Positions 35,421 to 44,661 of a stretch of 64,000 nucleotides of DNA are shown piece after piece. The stretch is from contig NZ_SMCV01000003.1 of NCBI RefSeq assembly GCF_004342285.1, positions 62,001 through 126,000 of the forward strand, read 5' to 3'. The stretch comes from Klebsiella sp. BIGb0138 (GTDB taxonomy: Bacteria > Pseudomonadota > Gammaproteobacteria > Enterobacterales > Enterobacteriaceae). Positions within the stretch are counted from its first letter, which is position 1. Each line of letters starts with the position of its first letter. The position numbers and the translations under genes were made by a program. Under the pieces are notes generated by a model, which worked only from the letters and a program-made list of their open reading frames with translations, did no database searches and was not told where the DNA came from.

Positions 35421-36602
35421 TTATTCGTCGTTCAGCAGCGGGCTGACCAGCGCAATGTGGGTTTTGATACCGACGGCCAGGGCATCTTCGTCGATGCGGA
35501 AATGCGGATTATGCACGTTCCAGACGGCCCCTTTTTCCTTGTTGCCGCAGCCGATAAACAGGAAGGTACCGGGAACCTTTTCCTGATAGGAGGAGAAATC
35601 TTCGCTGCCAAACAGCGGCCGATCCTCCAGCTTCAGGGTCCCCGCCGGGAAGTGGCGTTCGATAGCGGCGCGGGCGATGGCGTTGGTGCTGTCGTGGTTG
35701 TGGCCGACGGCGTAACCCTGCTGCCAGCGAATGTCGCAGCTCGCGCCGTGGGCGGCGGCAATCCCGTCAATGATGCGCGACATCAGCTGCGGCACCGCTT
35801 CGCGGACCTGCTGGTTATGGGTACGCAGCGTGCCGGCCAGGCGGGCGCTGTCAGGGATGACGTTGTAGCTGTCACCGGCCTGGAAGGTAGCGATGGTCAA
35901 TACCGGCGCCGTACCCGGGTCGATATTGCGCGCCACGATCTGCTGCAATGCCCCGACCATTTCCGCACCGATGGTGACCGGGTCGATACAGTGCTGCGGC
36001 ATGGAGCCATGACCGCCTTTGCCACGAATGGTGATATCGAAATTGTCGCTGGAGGCGACGTAGACCCCCTCTTTCAGCGTCAGGGTGCCGACCGGGCTGG
36101 TGGGGAAAACGTGCAGACCGAAAATATGCTCCACGTCGTCGACCACCCCCAGCTCCACCAGCTCCCGCGCGCCGCCCGGCGGCACTTCTTCCGCCGGCTG
36201 AAAAATAAATTTAATGTTGCCGTGCAGGTTATCGCGCAGCTGGCACAGCACTTTTGCCGCCCCCATCAGCATCGCCGTATGGGCGTCGTGGCCGCAGGCG
36301 TGCATCACGCCAGGCACGGTGGAACAGAAACTCTCGCCGCTCTCTTCCTGCAGCGGCAGGGCATCAATGTCGGCGCGCAGCGCCCACGTCGGGCCCGGAT
36401 GCGGGCCGCGCAGCACGGCAATCACGCTATTATCCAGCGGGCGGCTAATCTCCAGCCCGGTAAACGACGCCAGCTCGCGGGCGATGTAATCGGCGGTCGG
36501 CTTCTCCTGGAAAGAGAGGTCCGGGTGAGCGTGGATGTGGCGACGCCAGCGCAGCGCCTCTTCGGCGGCGGCGGAAATCAGCAGTTCGGTGGCGTGATTC
36601 AT
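35421..36602 (-). CDS. M20-family amidohydrolase (hippurate/N-acyl-amino acid hydrolase type)
   Basis: About 393 aa, start placed at the ATG at 36602 because AAGGAG precedes it by 6 nt. Metal-site blocks of the M20D family are present: [29 protein letters not shown] and the late [10 protein letters not shown] dimerisation domain lies at about 180-295. It hydrolyses an N-acyl or N-aroyl amino acid in the cytoplasm. Starts 11 nt after the MFS gene stop, so the transporter probably brings in its substrate. Confidence 0.87.
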   Translation of the reverse strand: MNHATELLISAAAEEALRWRRHIHAHPDLSFQEKPTADYIARELASFTGLEISRPLDNSVIAVLRGPHPGPTWALRADIDALPLQEESGESFCSTVPGVMHACGHDAHTAMLMGAAKVLCQLRDNLHGNIKFIFQPAEEVPPGGARELVELGVVDDVEHIFGLHVFPTSPVGTLTLKEGVYVASSDNFDITIRGKGGHGSMPQHCIDPVTIGAEMVGALQQIVARNIDPGTAPVLTIATFQAGDSYNVIPDSARLAGTLRTHNQQVREAVPQLMSRIIDGIAAAHGASCDIRWQQGYAVGHNHDSTNAIARAAIERHFPAGTLKLEDRPLFGSEDFSSYQEKVPGTFLFIGCGNKEKGAVWNVHNPHFRIDEDALAVGIKTHIALVSPLLNDE

Positions 36603-36613
36603 CAGATTCTCCT

Positions 36614-37807
36614 TCAATCAGCAACGGGCAGGCCGGCGACGGTTTTGCGTTTCATCAGCGGCAGCACCGCTATCGCCGAGCAGACCATCGCCAGTGACAG
36701 AAACAGGAACGCGCTGGCATAGTTGTGGGTTTTCGCCACCAGATAGCCAATCACGATCGGCGAAACAAAGCCGCCAAGGGTGCCGCCGGTATTAATCAGG
36801 CCGATAGCTGAACCCATGATGTTCTCCGGCAGCCGCTTCATCGGCAGGGTAAAAGCGGTAACGAAAGTGGCCATTAAAAAGATCTCGCCGACGAACAGCA
36901 GCAGGCTGGCGGTCAGCGCCGTCCCGGCATGAAAAATCGCGAAAATGGCGGCGGCGCTGAGCAGGGCGCTGACGGCGATCACCAGCGGTTCACGATGAAG
37001 AAAATATTTCCCCACCAGCCAGCCGGTTCCCAGCGATGAAACCCAGATCCCGAGGCCGCCGGCGGCCACCACATAGCCTGAAGCCGACAGCGACATGCCC
37101 ATGCTTTGGACGAAGAATTTCGGCAGCCACGCCATCAGGCCGTAGCTGGGAATGTTGACGCAGAATATAGAGATAAACAGCAGGATAACCGTAGGGTTAC
37201 GCCACAGCGCGCCGCCAGAGGATGCCTTCTTCGCGACTGCGGGAGCCGGCGGGCGGCGCGGTACCCGCCAGGCAATGAGGGCGGCAGTGACGCAGACCAG
37301 CGCTCCGAGGGCGGCAAATGAGCGGTGCCAGCCCAGCAGCGACAGGGCGTTCACCGCGATAATCGGCCCGATAGTCATCGCCAGACCGGCGGAGGAGAGC
37401 AGAACTGACTGAGCGAAGGTGCGTTTTTCGACGCTGAAATTACTGACTACCGCTTTCGCGCATGAGCAGGGGTAGCCGGAATGGCCCACCCCTGAGAGAA
37501 AGCGAAACAGCAGCAGCAGACCAAAGCTGAGGCCCAGCACGCCGAAGCAGAGGGCGAAAATCCCCAGCGCCGACAGCGACAGTACCAGCATCGTTTTATA
37601 GCCAATCCGGTCGTTCAACCAGCCCGCCGGGACCTGGAACAGGGAGTAGGCGAGGAAAAAGATACCGGTGATGTAGCCCAGCTGTTCCGCGTTGAGGCCA
37701 AATTCTTTTTCGATCGGCAGCAGCGCGAAGCCGGTGACGGTTTTATCGATATAAACGAATACGTAGCCAATAAACAGCAAGAAGATCATTTGAGACTGAC
37801 TTTTCAT
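36614..37807 (-). CDS. MFS transporter (anion:cation symporter type)
   Basis: About 397 aa from [20 protein letters not shown] at 37807; the open frame extends 54 codons upstream without membrane-protein character. Twelve membrane segments, with the family loops [13 protein letters not shown] and [13 protein letters not shown]. It forms an operon with the M20 hydrolase and is divergent from a LysR regulator. Substrate is probably the acylated amino acid or a carboxylate (inference). Confidence 0.85.
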   Translation of the reverse strand: MKSQSQMIFLLFIGYVFVYIDKTVTGFALLPIEKEFGLNAEQLGYITGIFFLAYSLFQVPAGWLNDRIGYKTMLVLSLSALGIFALCFGVLGLSFGLLLLFRFLSGVGHSGYPCSCAKAVVSNFSVEKRTFAQSVLLSSAGLAMTIGPIIAVNALSLLGWHRSFAALGALVCVTAALIAWRVPRRPPAPAVAKKASSGGALWRNPTVILLFISIFCVNIPSYGLMAWLPKFFVQSMGMSLSASGYVVAAGGLGIWVSSLGTGWLVGKYFLHREPLVIAVSALLSAAAIFAIFHAGTALTASLLLFVGEIFLMATFVTAFTLPMKRLPENIMGSAIGLINTGGTLGGFVSPIVIGYLVAKTHNYASAFLFLSLAMVCSAIAVLPLMKRKTVAGLPVAD

Positions 37808-37942
37808 TTTTGTTTCCGCCTTTTGTCTCATTAGTGTGTGTTGTGTGTGCGGGAGACCCCATCCGCATCCTGGGGCTTTACTGCAACGGCGGGAAGATAT
37901 AATTTTTCTATAGGTGATGCTTTTTTCTGATAGGGGTTGGCG

Positions 37943-38851
37943 GTGAAATATCTCCCAAAAGTGAGCCATCTGCAGGCGCTAAGGCAGGTGGCGCGCAGCG
38001 GCAGCATCCGTTCGGCGGCACGTGAACTGGGTCAGTCGCAGCCGGCGCTCAGCCGGACGTTGCGTGAGCTGGAGCAGACCCTCGGCACGCAACTTTTGCT
38101 GCGTAGCAAAGAGGGGATCACGCTCACCGAAGCGGGCAGCGCGTTTTCGCAGCGCGCGGAGTGGGTGCTGGAGGAGTTGCGCCGGGCGGCGGACGAGGTT
38201 GAACAAATCAATCAGGTGACCCACGGCCGCCTGACGGTAGGCTTTTCTTCGCTGATCGCGCTGACGGTGTTTCCGGCGGTGGCGGAGGGGTTTAAGCAGG
38301 CGTTGCCGCAGATGCTGCTGACGCTAAAGGAGGGGCAGCTCTCCTCCCTGTTGCCCGGGGTGCGCAGCGGCGAAATCGATCTGGCGATCGGTTCGGTGGA
38401 CCCGATGCGGCCGCCGGAAGGGGTGATGATCGAGCCGCTGTTTACCGCGCCGTTCTGCGTGGTGGCGCGTAAAGGGCATCCGCTGGCGAATGAAAGCGAT
38501 TTGATGGCCTTACGGCGGGCGAAATGGTTGCTGCCGGAGTCGCCGATGGGCTACTACCAGCAGCTGCAAAACGAGCTGATTCATTTTTATCGCCAGGTGG
38601 CGATCACCCCGCTGCGTACGGACTCGGTGATCACCGGCCTCAACATGGTGCTGGAGTCTGATTATCTGACCATTGTCGCCCGGGCTATGAGTCACCCGCT
38701 CCAGCTCGGGGATAAGCTGGTGACCCTGCCGGTTTCCTCGCTGCCGGCGGCGCAGTATTGCGCCGTGTGGTCGCAAAAATCGGCATTGACCGCGAACGCG
38801 CAGCAGTTTCTTACCCGCCTGCGTAGCGCCTGTCAGCGTTACGCCTGGTAA
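37943..38851 (+). CDS. LysR-family regulator
   Basis: About 302 aa from GTG 37943 (AGGGG 6 nt upstream); a TTG two codons earlier is possible. Helix-turn-helix LRQVARSGSIRSAARELGQSQPALSRTLRELEQ, then the sensor domain. Divergent from the MFS-M20 operon over 135 bp, which suggests it controls that operon. Its 3' end overlaps the 3' end of the convergent ABC permease gene by 41 bp. Confidence 0.88.
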   Translation: MKYLPKVSHLQALRQVARSGSIRSAARELGQSQPALSRTLRELEQTLGTQLLLRSKEGITLTEAGSAFSQRAEWVLEELRRAADEVEQINQVTHGRLTVGFSSLIALTVFPAVAEGFKQALPQMLLTLKEGQLSSLLPGVRSGEIDLAIGSVDPMRPPEGVMIEPLFTAPFCVVARKGHPLANESDLMALRRAKWLLPESPMGYYQQLQNELIHFYRQVAITPLRTDSVITGLNMVLESDYLTIVARAMSHPLQLGDKLVTLPVSSLPAAQYCAVWSQKSALTANAQQFLTRLRSACQRYAW

Positions 38852-39515
38852 AGCGGCGGTTTGCCAGCAGGCTCAGGCCGCAGCACAGCAGGTAATAGAC
38901 CGCGCCGGTGAAGACGAAAATCGCCAGCGGGTAGATCTGCACCCGGTTGTTCACCTGACCGGCGACGGTGGTGAGCTCCGGCACGTTGACGATAAACGCC
39001 AGCGAGGTGTCTTTCAGCAGGTTGATAAAAATCCCCACCAGCGACGGCTGCACGTTGCGCAGCGCCTGCGGCAGCAGGATTAAGCGCAGCGTTTGCCCCG
39101 GGGAAAAGCCCTGAGTACGCGCCGCCTCATACTGCCCGGCGGGCAGCGACTGCAGACCCGCGAGCACCGAGTGCATCACCGACGCGGCGGTAAACCAGGC
39201 CAGCGCCAGCGTCACCGTCACCGCGCCCGGCAGGTCGCTTCCGGTGAGCATCGGCAGCAGATACCACAGCCAAAAAATGACGAAAATAAGCGGAATGCCG
39301 CGAATCAGCTCCGCCCAGAGAAACAGCAGCCGGCGCACCAGGCCGCCGTAGCGCCAGGCCGCGCCTGCCAGCAGAATCCCGACGGGTAGGGCCAGCGCCG
39401 CCGCGCCGATCGCCATCATCAGGGTCAGCGCGACGCCGCCGGGAATGCCATCCGCCAGCCGTCCCCACAGCAGGTAATCGAGGTTATCGGCGATCACCGC
39501 CAGATTAGCGTTCAT
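38811..39515 (-). CDS. Polar amino acid ABC transporter permease (second)
   Basis: 234 aa of the HisM/GltK family: TLMMAIGAAALALPVGILLA, the ELIRGIPLIFVIFWLWYLLP block and the EAA loop YEAARTQGFSPGQTLRLILLPQALR. Overlaps the first permease by 11 nt. The last 13 codons run antisense over the LysR 3' end. Confidence 0.9.
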   Translation of the reverse strand: MNANLAVIADNLDYLLWGRLADGIPGGVALTLMMAIGAAALALPVGILLAGAAWRYGGLVRRLLFLWAELIRGIPLIFVIFWLWYLLPMLTGSDLPGAVTVTLALAWFTAASVMHSVLAGLQSLPAGQYEAARTQGFSPGQTLRLILLPQALRNVQPSLVGIFINLLKDTSLAFIVNVPELTTVAGQVNNRVQIYPLAIFVFTGAVYYLLCCGLSLLANRRFTRRNADRRYAGG

Positions 39516-40257
39516 GCTGGGTGCTCCTGTGCTGGGTTTTGCCCGGGCCGAGACGCGACAGCGCTATCCCCATCACCACGCCGAGCGCCAGGTACAGTAC
39601 CGTGCCGACGGCGAAGGCCTCCAGCGCATGGGCGTTATAGCTTTCGATTTGCCGCACCTGGTAGGTCAGTTCCGCAAAGCCGATACCGCTGGCCAGCGAT
39701 GAAAGCTTCATCAGATTCAGGTACTGGCCAATGATCGGTTGCCAGGCGTTCGCCAGCGCCTGCGGCAGCAGAATATGGCGCAGCTCGCCCCATGGAGTAA
39801 ATCCCTGGGAGAGGGCCGCTTCCCACTGGCCGTGGCTGACGGCGCGCAGCCCGGAGGCGATCTCTTCCACCAGAAATGCGGAGGTAAACACCCCCAGTCC
39901 CCACATCGAACAGAGAAACTCCGGCGTCAGCCACCAGACGTTACCCGGCAGAATCGACCATGGACGATCGGCGTTGATAAAATCCCGCGCCGCCAGCGGC
40001 AGCAGGTTCCAGGCGGCGAAATACCAGAACAACAGCTGAACCAGCAGCGGGGTATTGCGAAACAGCGAGACCCAGCAGGCCACCAGCCCACGGCCCGCTT
40101 TGCCGCCGCCTAAGCGCAGCGCCAGCAGCAGAACGGCCAGCACGGTAGCCAGTATGATCCCGGCGACGCTGACCCATACGGTGGTCAGAAAGCCGGAGAT
40201 GATCCACTGCAGAGGCTGCCCGCTCAGTACGCCGTGCCAGTCGAGAACAGGGCTCAC
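39505..40257 (-). CDS. Polar amino acid ABC transporter permease (first)
   Basis: 250 aa. Family features [20 protein letters not shown] and the EAA loop [22 protein letters not shown]. It resembles GltJ-type permeases of glutamate/aspartate importers. Overlaps the ATPase stop by 4 bp (ATGA). Confidence 0.9.
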   Translation of the reverse strand: MSPVLDWHGVLSGQPLQWIISGFLTTVWVSVAGIILATVLAVLLLALRLGGGKAGRGLVACWVSLFRNTPLLVQLLFWYFAAWNLLPLAARDFINADRPWSILPGNVWWLTPEFLCSMWGLGVFTSAFLVEEIASGLRAVSHGQWEAALSQGFTPWGELRHILLPQALANAWQPIIGQYLNLMKLSSLASGIGFAELTYQVRQIESYNAHALEAFAVGTVLYLALGVVMGIALSRLGPGKTQHRSTQHER

Positions 40258-41072
40258 CCGAGACTCTCCTGGTGCAGCGGATTGAGCACCTTTTGCAGGA
40301 AGCGACGCGTGCGGGCGTGCTGCGGATGGGCGAAAAATTGCGCCGGCGGCGCCACTTCGAGAATGTCGCCGCCGTCGATAAACACCACCCGGTCGGCAAT
40401 TTCGCGGGCAAACTGCATTTCATGGGTGACCACCAGCATGGTGATCCCGCTGTGCGCCAGCGCCTTCATGACCAGCAGAACTTCGCCGATCATTTCCGGA
40501 TCCAGCGCCGAGGTCGGTTCATCGAAAAGAATAATTTGCGGCGAGGAGGCGAGGGCGCGGGCAATGGCTACGCGCTGCTGCTGGCCACCGGAGAGCTGGG
40601 CCGGCATTTGCCGGGCTTTATCTTCCAGCCCGACCTGTCGCAGCAGCTCCAGCGCCCGCTGACGGGCGGCGTGTTTCGCCCAGCCGTGCACGCGTTCCAG
40701 CGCAAGGGTGATATTTTCCTGCGCCGTCAGATGGGCATAGAGGTTGAACTGCTGGAACACAAAGCCCACGCGGCTGCGCAGCTGGCGCAGGGCGCTGCCC
40801 GTCAGTTGGCTCGTCGGTTTGCCGTCGATCAGGATCTCGCCGCCGCTGAGGGATTCAAGCTGATTGATCAGGCGAATCAGGGTGGATTTCCCCGATCCGG
40901 AGGGGCCGAGTATCGCCACCACTTCCCCGGGATCCACCTGCAGATCCACGCCGTTCAATACCTGATGATCGCCGTAGCTTTTTGCCGCTTTACGGAATTC
41001 AATGCTGGCGCGCTGCAGATGCGAAAAATCCGCGGACGAAGCCGCGGAGCGTGAAAACAGACCCGATAACAT
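40254..41072 (-). CDS. Polar amino acid ABC transporter ATP-binding protein
   Basis: 272 aa. Walker [14 protein letters not shown]-loop [17 protein letters not shown], signature LSGGQQQR, Walker [16 protein letters not shown] and H-loop THEMQFAR, the GlnQ/GltL pattern. An N-terminal extension of about 25 residues is not typical of the family. It starts one base after the binding-protein gene ends. Confidence 0.92.
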   Translation of the reverse strand: MLSGLFSRSAASSADFSHLQRASIEFRKAAKSYGDHQVLNGVDLQVDPGEVVAILGPSGSGKSTLIRLINQLESLSGGEILIDGKPTSQLTGSALRQLRSRVGFVFQQFNLYAHLTAQENITLALERVHGWAKHAARQRALELLRQVGLEDKARQMPAQLSGGQQQRVAIARALASSPQIILFDEPTSALDPEMIGEVLLVMKALAHSGITMLVVTHEMQFAREIADRVVFIDGGDILEVAPPAQFFAHPQHARTRRFLQKVLNPLHQESLG

Positions 41073-41073
41073 A

Positions 41074-41883
41074 TTATTTAGCTTCTATGGTAAACGCACG
41101 CGGCTGAGGCGTTTTGGTGGCCGGGCCAAACCAGACGTCATAGATTTTCGCGGCCTGGCCGGTTTTCTCCAGGTTGACCAGCTCATCATTCACCGCCTTC
41201 AGCAGCGCCGGTTCGCCTTTCTTCACGCCAACGCCGATCTCTTCTTTGCTCAGCAAATCAGGGAGGATTTTAAAGTTGGCTTTGTCCGGGGCCTCTGCCA
41301 GCAGACCGGCAAGAATGGTGCTGTCCTGGGTGATGGCCTGAACGTTGCCGTTACGCAGCGCGGTCAGCGCCAGCGGAATATCGTCATAGGAGAGCACGCG
41401 CGACTGCGGGAAACGCTGGTGCAGCGCCTGTTCGCCGGTGGTGCCTTTTACCGCGCCGATCCGCGCTTTGCTGTAGCTGTCGAGCTGGTCCGCTGATTTT
41501 GCCGGGACGAGGAATTGCTGGCCGGTGACAAAATACGGCGTAGAAAAATCAATGACCTGTGCGCGTTCCGGGGTGATGGTGATATCGGCGACGATCAGGT
41601 CGGCTTTACCGGATTGCAGCAGCGGAATACGGTTGGCCGGGTTGGTGGCCACCAGCTCCAGTTTTACCCCGAGCGATTTTGCCAGCGCCTGGGCGAAATC
41701 GACATCATAGCCCACCAACTGGTGGGTTTTCGGGTCGACGGAACCAAACGGCGGATTGGCGTCGAAGGTAGCGACTTTCACCACCCCTGCGGCTTTAATG
41801 TCTGCCAGCTGGTCTGCCTGAACCTGGGCGGTCAGCGCCAGAATTCCCAGCGCCAGCGCGATTTTTGTTTTTGCAATGCGCAT
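41074..41883 (-). CDS. Polar amino acid-binding periplasmic protein
   Basis: 269 aa. Signal peptide to VQA, then the SBP_bac_3 fold: [64 protein letters not shown] (the family signature region) and KGTTGEQAL. It is the first gene of a four-gene importer operon. Glutamate/aspartate or a similar polar amino acid is likely but not proven. Confidence 0.9.
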   Translation of the reverse strand: MRIAKTKIALALGILALTAQVQADQLADIKAAGVVKVATFDANPPFGSVDPKTHQLVGYDVDFAQALAKSLGVKLELVATNPANRIPLLQSGKADLIVADITITPERAQVIDFSTPYFVTGQQFLVPAKSADQLDSYSKARIGAVKGTTGEQALHQRFPQSRVLSYDDIPLALTALRNGNVQAITQDSTILAGLLAEAPDKANFKILPDLLSKEEIGVGVKKGEPALLKAVNDELVNLEKTGQAAKIYDVWFGPATKTPQPRAFTIEAK

Positions 41884-42051
41884 GATTATTTCCCCTGAAT
41901 CCCTGTTTTTGTTTTGTGGCTATCACGCTCCCACAAATGGGCCGCCCCCGGCAAAGAAGAAAAAGTTCTTATCTATAACGAAAAAGAACTTAACAAACTC
42001 ATGGGTATTCCCCGTCCGCGGTGCGCTGACCGGGGCGATGGATCAGGGGGG

Positions 42052-42082
42052 GCCGGATAAGGCGCGTCGCGCCGCTATCCGG
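42052..42082. repeat. REP element
   Basis: GCCGGATAAGGCGCG, central TC, GCGCCGCTATCCGG: an imperfect palindrome of the classic enteric REP form, in the intergenic region upstream of the amino acid transporter operon. Confidence 0.8.
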
Positions 42083-42197
42083 GGAGCGCTGCGTAATATG
42101 CGTCTTTCGGCATTGAAAACCCGGAATTGATATTTCCCGCAGCGGAGGATCTGTGGTTGAAATGTAGCCAGACAAATCGCTTCCCGACGGAGGAAAA

Positions 42198-42374
42198 ATG
42201 AAAGTAGCACTATGGCAACGAATCACGCGCTGGCTGGCTTTTTTATCTACCGGTGAGGCCGGGCAGCAGGATACCCAACGGATGATGGAGGCAATATTAC
42301 CGGTCGCCAGCCTGTACGGCGTGGATATTGGCAATGTTGAAACACGGTGGTTTCGTCATGATAAAACATACTGA
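42198..42374 (+). CDS. 58-residue small protein, unknown
   Basis: Continuous 59-codon frame (including TGA) with a good ribosome site (GGAGG, 6 nt before ATG). Sequence begins MKVALWQRITRWLAFLSTGE and ends WFRHDKTY; a short amphipathic, Trp-rich N-terminal helix is followed by a soluble part. It stands alone between the amino acid transporter and eutC, with a strong terminator 55 bp downstream. I do not recognise the family. Ribosome site, terminator and intergenic position make it a plausible small gene. Confidence 0.5.
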   Translation: MKVALWQRITRWLAFLSTGEAGQQDTQRMMEAILPVASLYGVDIGNVETRWFRHDKTY

Positions 42375-42429
42375 GCGACGCAGGACGCGTGAAGCCTACT
42401 GGAACGAGGTGTGCTTTGTGTAGCGCGAG

Positions 42430-42479
42430 GCTGCTGGAGGTTGCGGCGAAAGGGACGACAGGCCGCAGCCTCCAGCAGC
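42430..42479. terminator. Strong rho-independent terminator
   Basis: An 18-bp stem (GCTGCTGGAGGTTGCGGC with GCCGCAGCCTCCAGCAGC, a single G-T type mismatch), 14-base loop, then TTTAATCTTTA. It lies after the 58-codon ORF and directly beyond the eutC stop on the other strand, so it may serve both. Confidence 0.8.
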
Positions 42480-42487
42480 TTTAATCT

Positions 42488-43267
42488 TTAACCCGGTTGA
42501 ATCCCCAACGGTTTCACCTTGCCATGTAGCGCCGGATTGTCACTTTCGTCCTTGAGGTGTACGCCGGTCAGACGACGTAAAAAAGCCTGCTCCAGCAGCC
42601 ACGCCAGCTTGAAGGCGGCGGCATCATAACTCAGCCCTTGCGGGCGAATATTCGAAATACAGTTGCGCTCCGACTCCAGCCGCTGGCGATGCGGTTGCCA
42701 GGTCAGATAGACGCCAAGGCTATCCGGCGAAGAGAGCCCCGGCCGCTCGCCAATTAACATCGCCACCGCCCTGGCCTGCAGGGTTTCCCCGATATCATCC
42801 CCCAGCGCCACCCGCGATTGATGGGCCAGCACTACCGGCGCCAGGCTGATCCCCAGAGTGCGCAGATAGGGCAGCAGCGCGCGTATCAGCGGCAGAGCCT
42901 GCCGGTGCACCGCATAAGAGGAAAGCCCGTCGCCAATCACCAGCAGCAGGTCGGCCGGACGGGCGCCGCTGGCGGCCAGACCGGAGCGGCTGGCGTCATC
43001 CAGACGACGTCCCAGGTCGGGGCGGTTAAGGTAAATATGCCGATCGCCGGCGGCGCTATGGACCGTTAACGCTGAGAGGCCCATTGCCGCCAGTTCGGGT
43101 TCCAGCCGCTCGCTGGCAAACGGCTGGTGGATGGCATCGCGCGCTCTGGCGTGCGCGAGGCCGAAATTGAGCACTTCGCGAGTCGGCAGGCTGGCGCCGC
43201 TGCGGCCGAGAGCAATACGCGCAGCGGTAAATTCACGTAGCGGATTCCAGGCGTCGGGGCGATTCAT
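42488..43267 (-). CDS. eutC: Ethanolamine ammonia-lyase small subunit
   Basis: About 259 aa from the ATG that overlaps the eutB stop (ATGA); the frame is open further upstream only as antisense-like read-through of eutB. Family blocks are ARIALGRSGASLPTREVLNF, HARARDAIHQPF, LLVIGDGLSSYAVH and the C-terminal cysteine in ERNCISNIRPQGL. It lacks the roughly 30-residue N-terminal extension that targets E. coli EutC to the microcompartment, which fits a free cytoplasmic enzyme. Confidence 0.93.
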   Translation of the reverse strand: MNRPDAWNPLREFTAARIALGRSGASLPTREVLNFGLAHARARDAIHQPFASERLEPELAAMGLSALTVHSAAGDRHIYLNRPDLGRRLDDASRSGLAASGARPADLLLVIGDGLSSYAVHRQALPLIRALLPYLRTLGISLAPVVLAHQSRVALGDDIGETLQARAVAMLIGERPGLSSPDSLGVYLTWQPHRQRLESERNCISNIRPQGLSYDAAAFKLAWLLEQAFLRRLTGVHLKDESDNPALHGKVKPLGIQPG

Positions 43268-44652
43268 ACCGATTCTCCTTGCGGCAGGACGGACAGCAGC
43301 GGGTGACGGGCATCGGTCAGACGCAGCGCGCCGTCCGGGTCGATAATCTGCATTCTGCTCAGCCAGGCGGCGAACTCCGGCGCGTGCTTTAAGCCCAGCA
43401 GGCGCCGGGCGTACAGCGCATCGTGAAACGAGGTGCTCTGGTAGTTGAGCATGATATCGTCCGCGCCCGGAACGCCAATCAGGAAGGTCAGTCCGGCCGT
43501 GCACAGCAGGGTCAGCAGAGTATCCATATCATCCTGATCCGCTTCGGCGTGGTTGGTATAGCAGACGTCGCAGCCGAGGGGCAGCCCCAGCAGCTTGCCG
43601 CAGAAGTGATCCTCCAGACCGGCGCGGATAATTTGCTTCCCGTCGTAGAGATATTCCGGGCCGATAAAGCCAACCACCGTGTTGACCAGCAGCGGCTCAA
43701 AATGACGGGCGACGGCGTAGGCGCGGGCTTCGCAGGTCTGCTGATCCACGCCGTGATGGGCGTTGGCGGAAAGCGCGCTGCCCTGACCGGTCTCGAAATA
43801 CATCACATTGTTGCCCAGCGTCCCGCGGTTGAGGCTCAAGGCGGCTTCCCGCGCTTCCTGCAGCAGCGCCAGATTGATACCGAAACCGCTGTTGGCCGCC
43901 TCGGTCCCCGCCACCGATTGAAACACCAGATCGACCGGCGCGCCGCGCTCGATCAGCTGCAGGGTGTTGGTGACGTGGGTCAGAATGCAGGACTGAGTAG
44001 GGATGGCGAAGCGCTGAATAATATCGTCGAGCATATGGTTAAGCTGCGCCAGCACCGGCAGGCTGTCGCTGGCCGGGTTGATGCCGATCACCGCGTCGCC
44101 CGCGCCGTAGAGCAGGCCGTCGAGCATGCTGGCGGCGATGCCTTTCAGATCGTCGGTCGGGTGGTTGGGCTGCAGGCGCACGCTAAGATGCCCCGGCAGA
44201 CCAAGGGTATTGCGAAAGCGGGTGGTGACCCGGCACTTGCTGGCGGCGAGGATCAGATCCTGATTGCGCATTAATTTGCTGACCGCCGCCGCCATCTCGG
44301 GCGTAATCGCCCGCGCCACCCGCTGCAGAGTGGCGGTATCGGTGGCGTCATCCAGCAGCCAGTCGCGGAAATCGCCCACCGTCAGGTGACGAATGGCGGC
44401 AAAACCCTGGCTATCGTGGGTATCGAGTATCAGCCGGGTCACCTCATCCTGTTCATAGGGGATGAGAGGATTCGCCAGAATTTCGCTCAGCGGGACGTCC
44501 GCCAGCGCGATTTTCGCCGCCATGCGCTCCTCGGCGCTATCGGCAATAATGCCCGCAAGGGCATCGCCGGAGCGCGCCGGGGAGGCTTTGGCCATTAATG
44601 TCTTCAGGCTATCAAAGCGCCAGACCTGGCCTGATAGCGTGGTTTTATACAT
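43264..44652 (-). CDS. eutB: Ethanolamine ammonia-lyase large subunit
   Basis: 462 aa, full length. The adenosylcobalamin-dependent enzyme splits ethanolamine into acetaldehyde and ammonia. Conserved stretches are GDALAGIIADSAEERMAAK, GDAVIGINPASDS, FQSVAGTEAANSGFG and CDVCYTNHAEADQDDMD. It forms an operon with eat (9 bp upstream) and eutC. Confidence 0.96.
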   Translation of the reverse strand: MYKTTLSGQVWRFDSLKTLMAKASPARSGDALAGIIADSAEERMAAKIALADVPLSEILANPLIPYEQDEVTRLILDTHDSQGFAAIRHLTVGDFRDWLLDDATDTATLQRVARAITPEMAAAVSKLMRNQDLILAASKCRVTTRFRNTLGLPGHLSVRLQPNHPTDDLKGIAASMLDGLLYGAGDAVIGINPASDSLPVLAQLNHMLDDIIQRFAIPTQSCILTHVTNTLQLIERGAPVDLVFQSVAGTEAANSGFGINLALLQEAREAALSLNRGTLGNNVMYFETGQGSALSANAHHGVDQQTCEARAYAVARHFEPLLVNTVVGFIGPEYLYDGKQIIRAGLEDHFCGKLLGLPLGCDVCYTNHAEADQDDMDTLLTLLCTAGLTFLIGVPGADDIMLNYQSTSFHDALYARRLLGLKHAPEFAAWLSRMQIIDPDGALRLTDARHPLLSVLPQGESV

Positions 44653-44661
44653 GCCGACTCC

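Noticed and set aside
35457..36722. 421-codon plus-strand frame opposite the M20 hydrolase
   Set aside because: It is an antisense shadow produced by high GC; the minus strand carries the clear M20 and MFS motifs.
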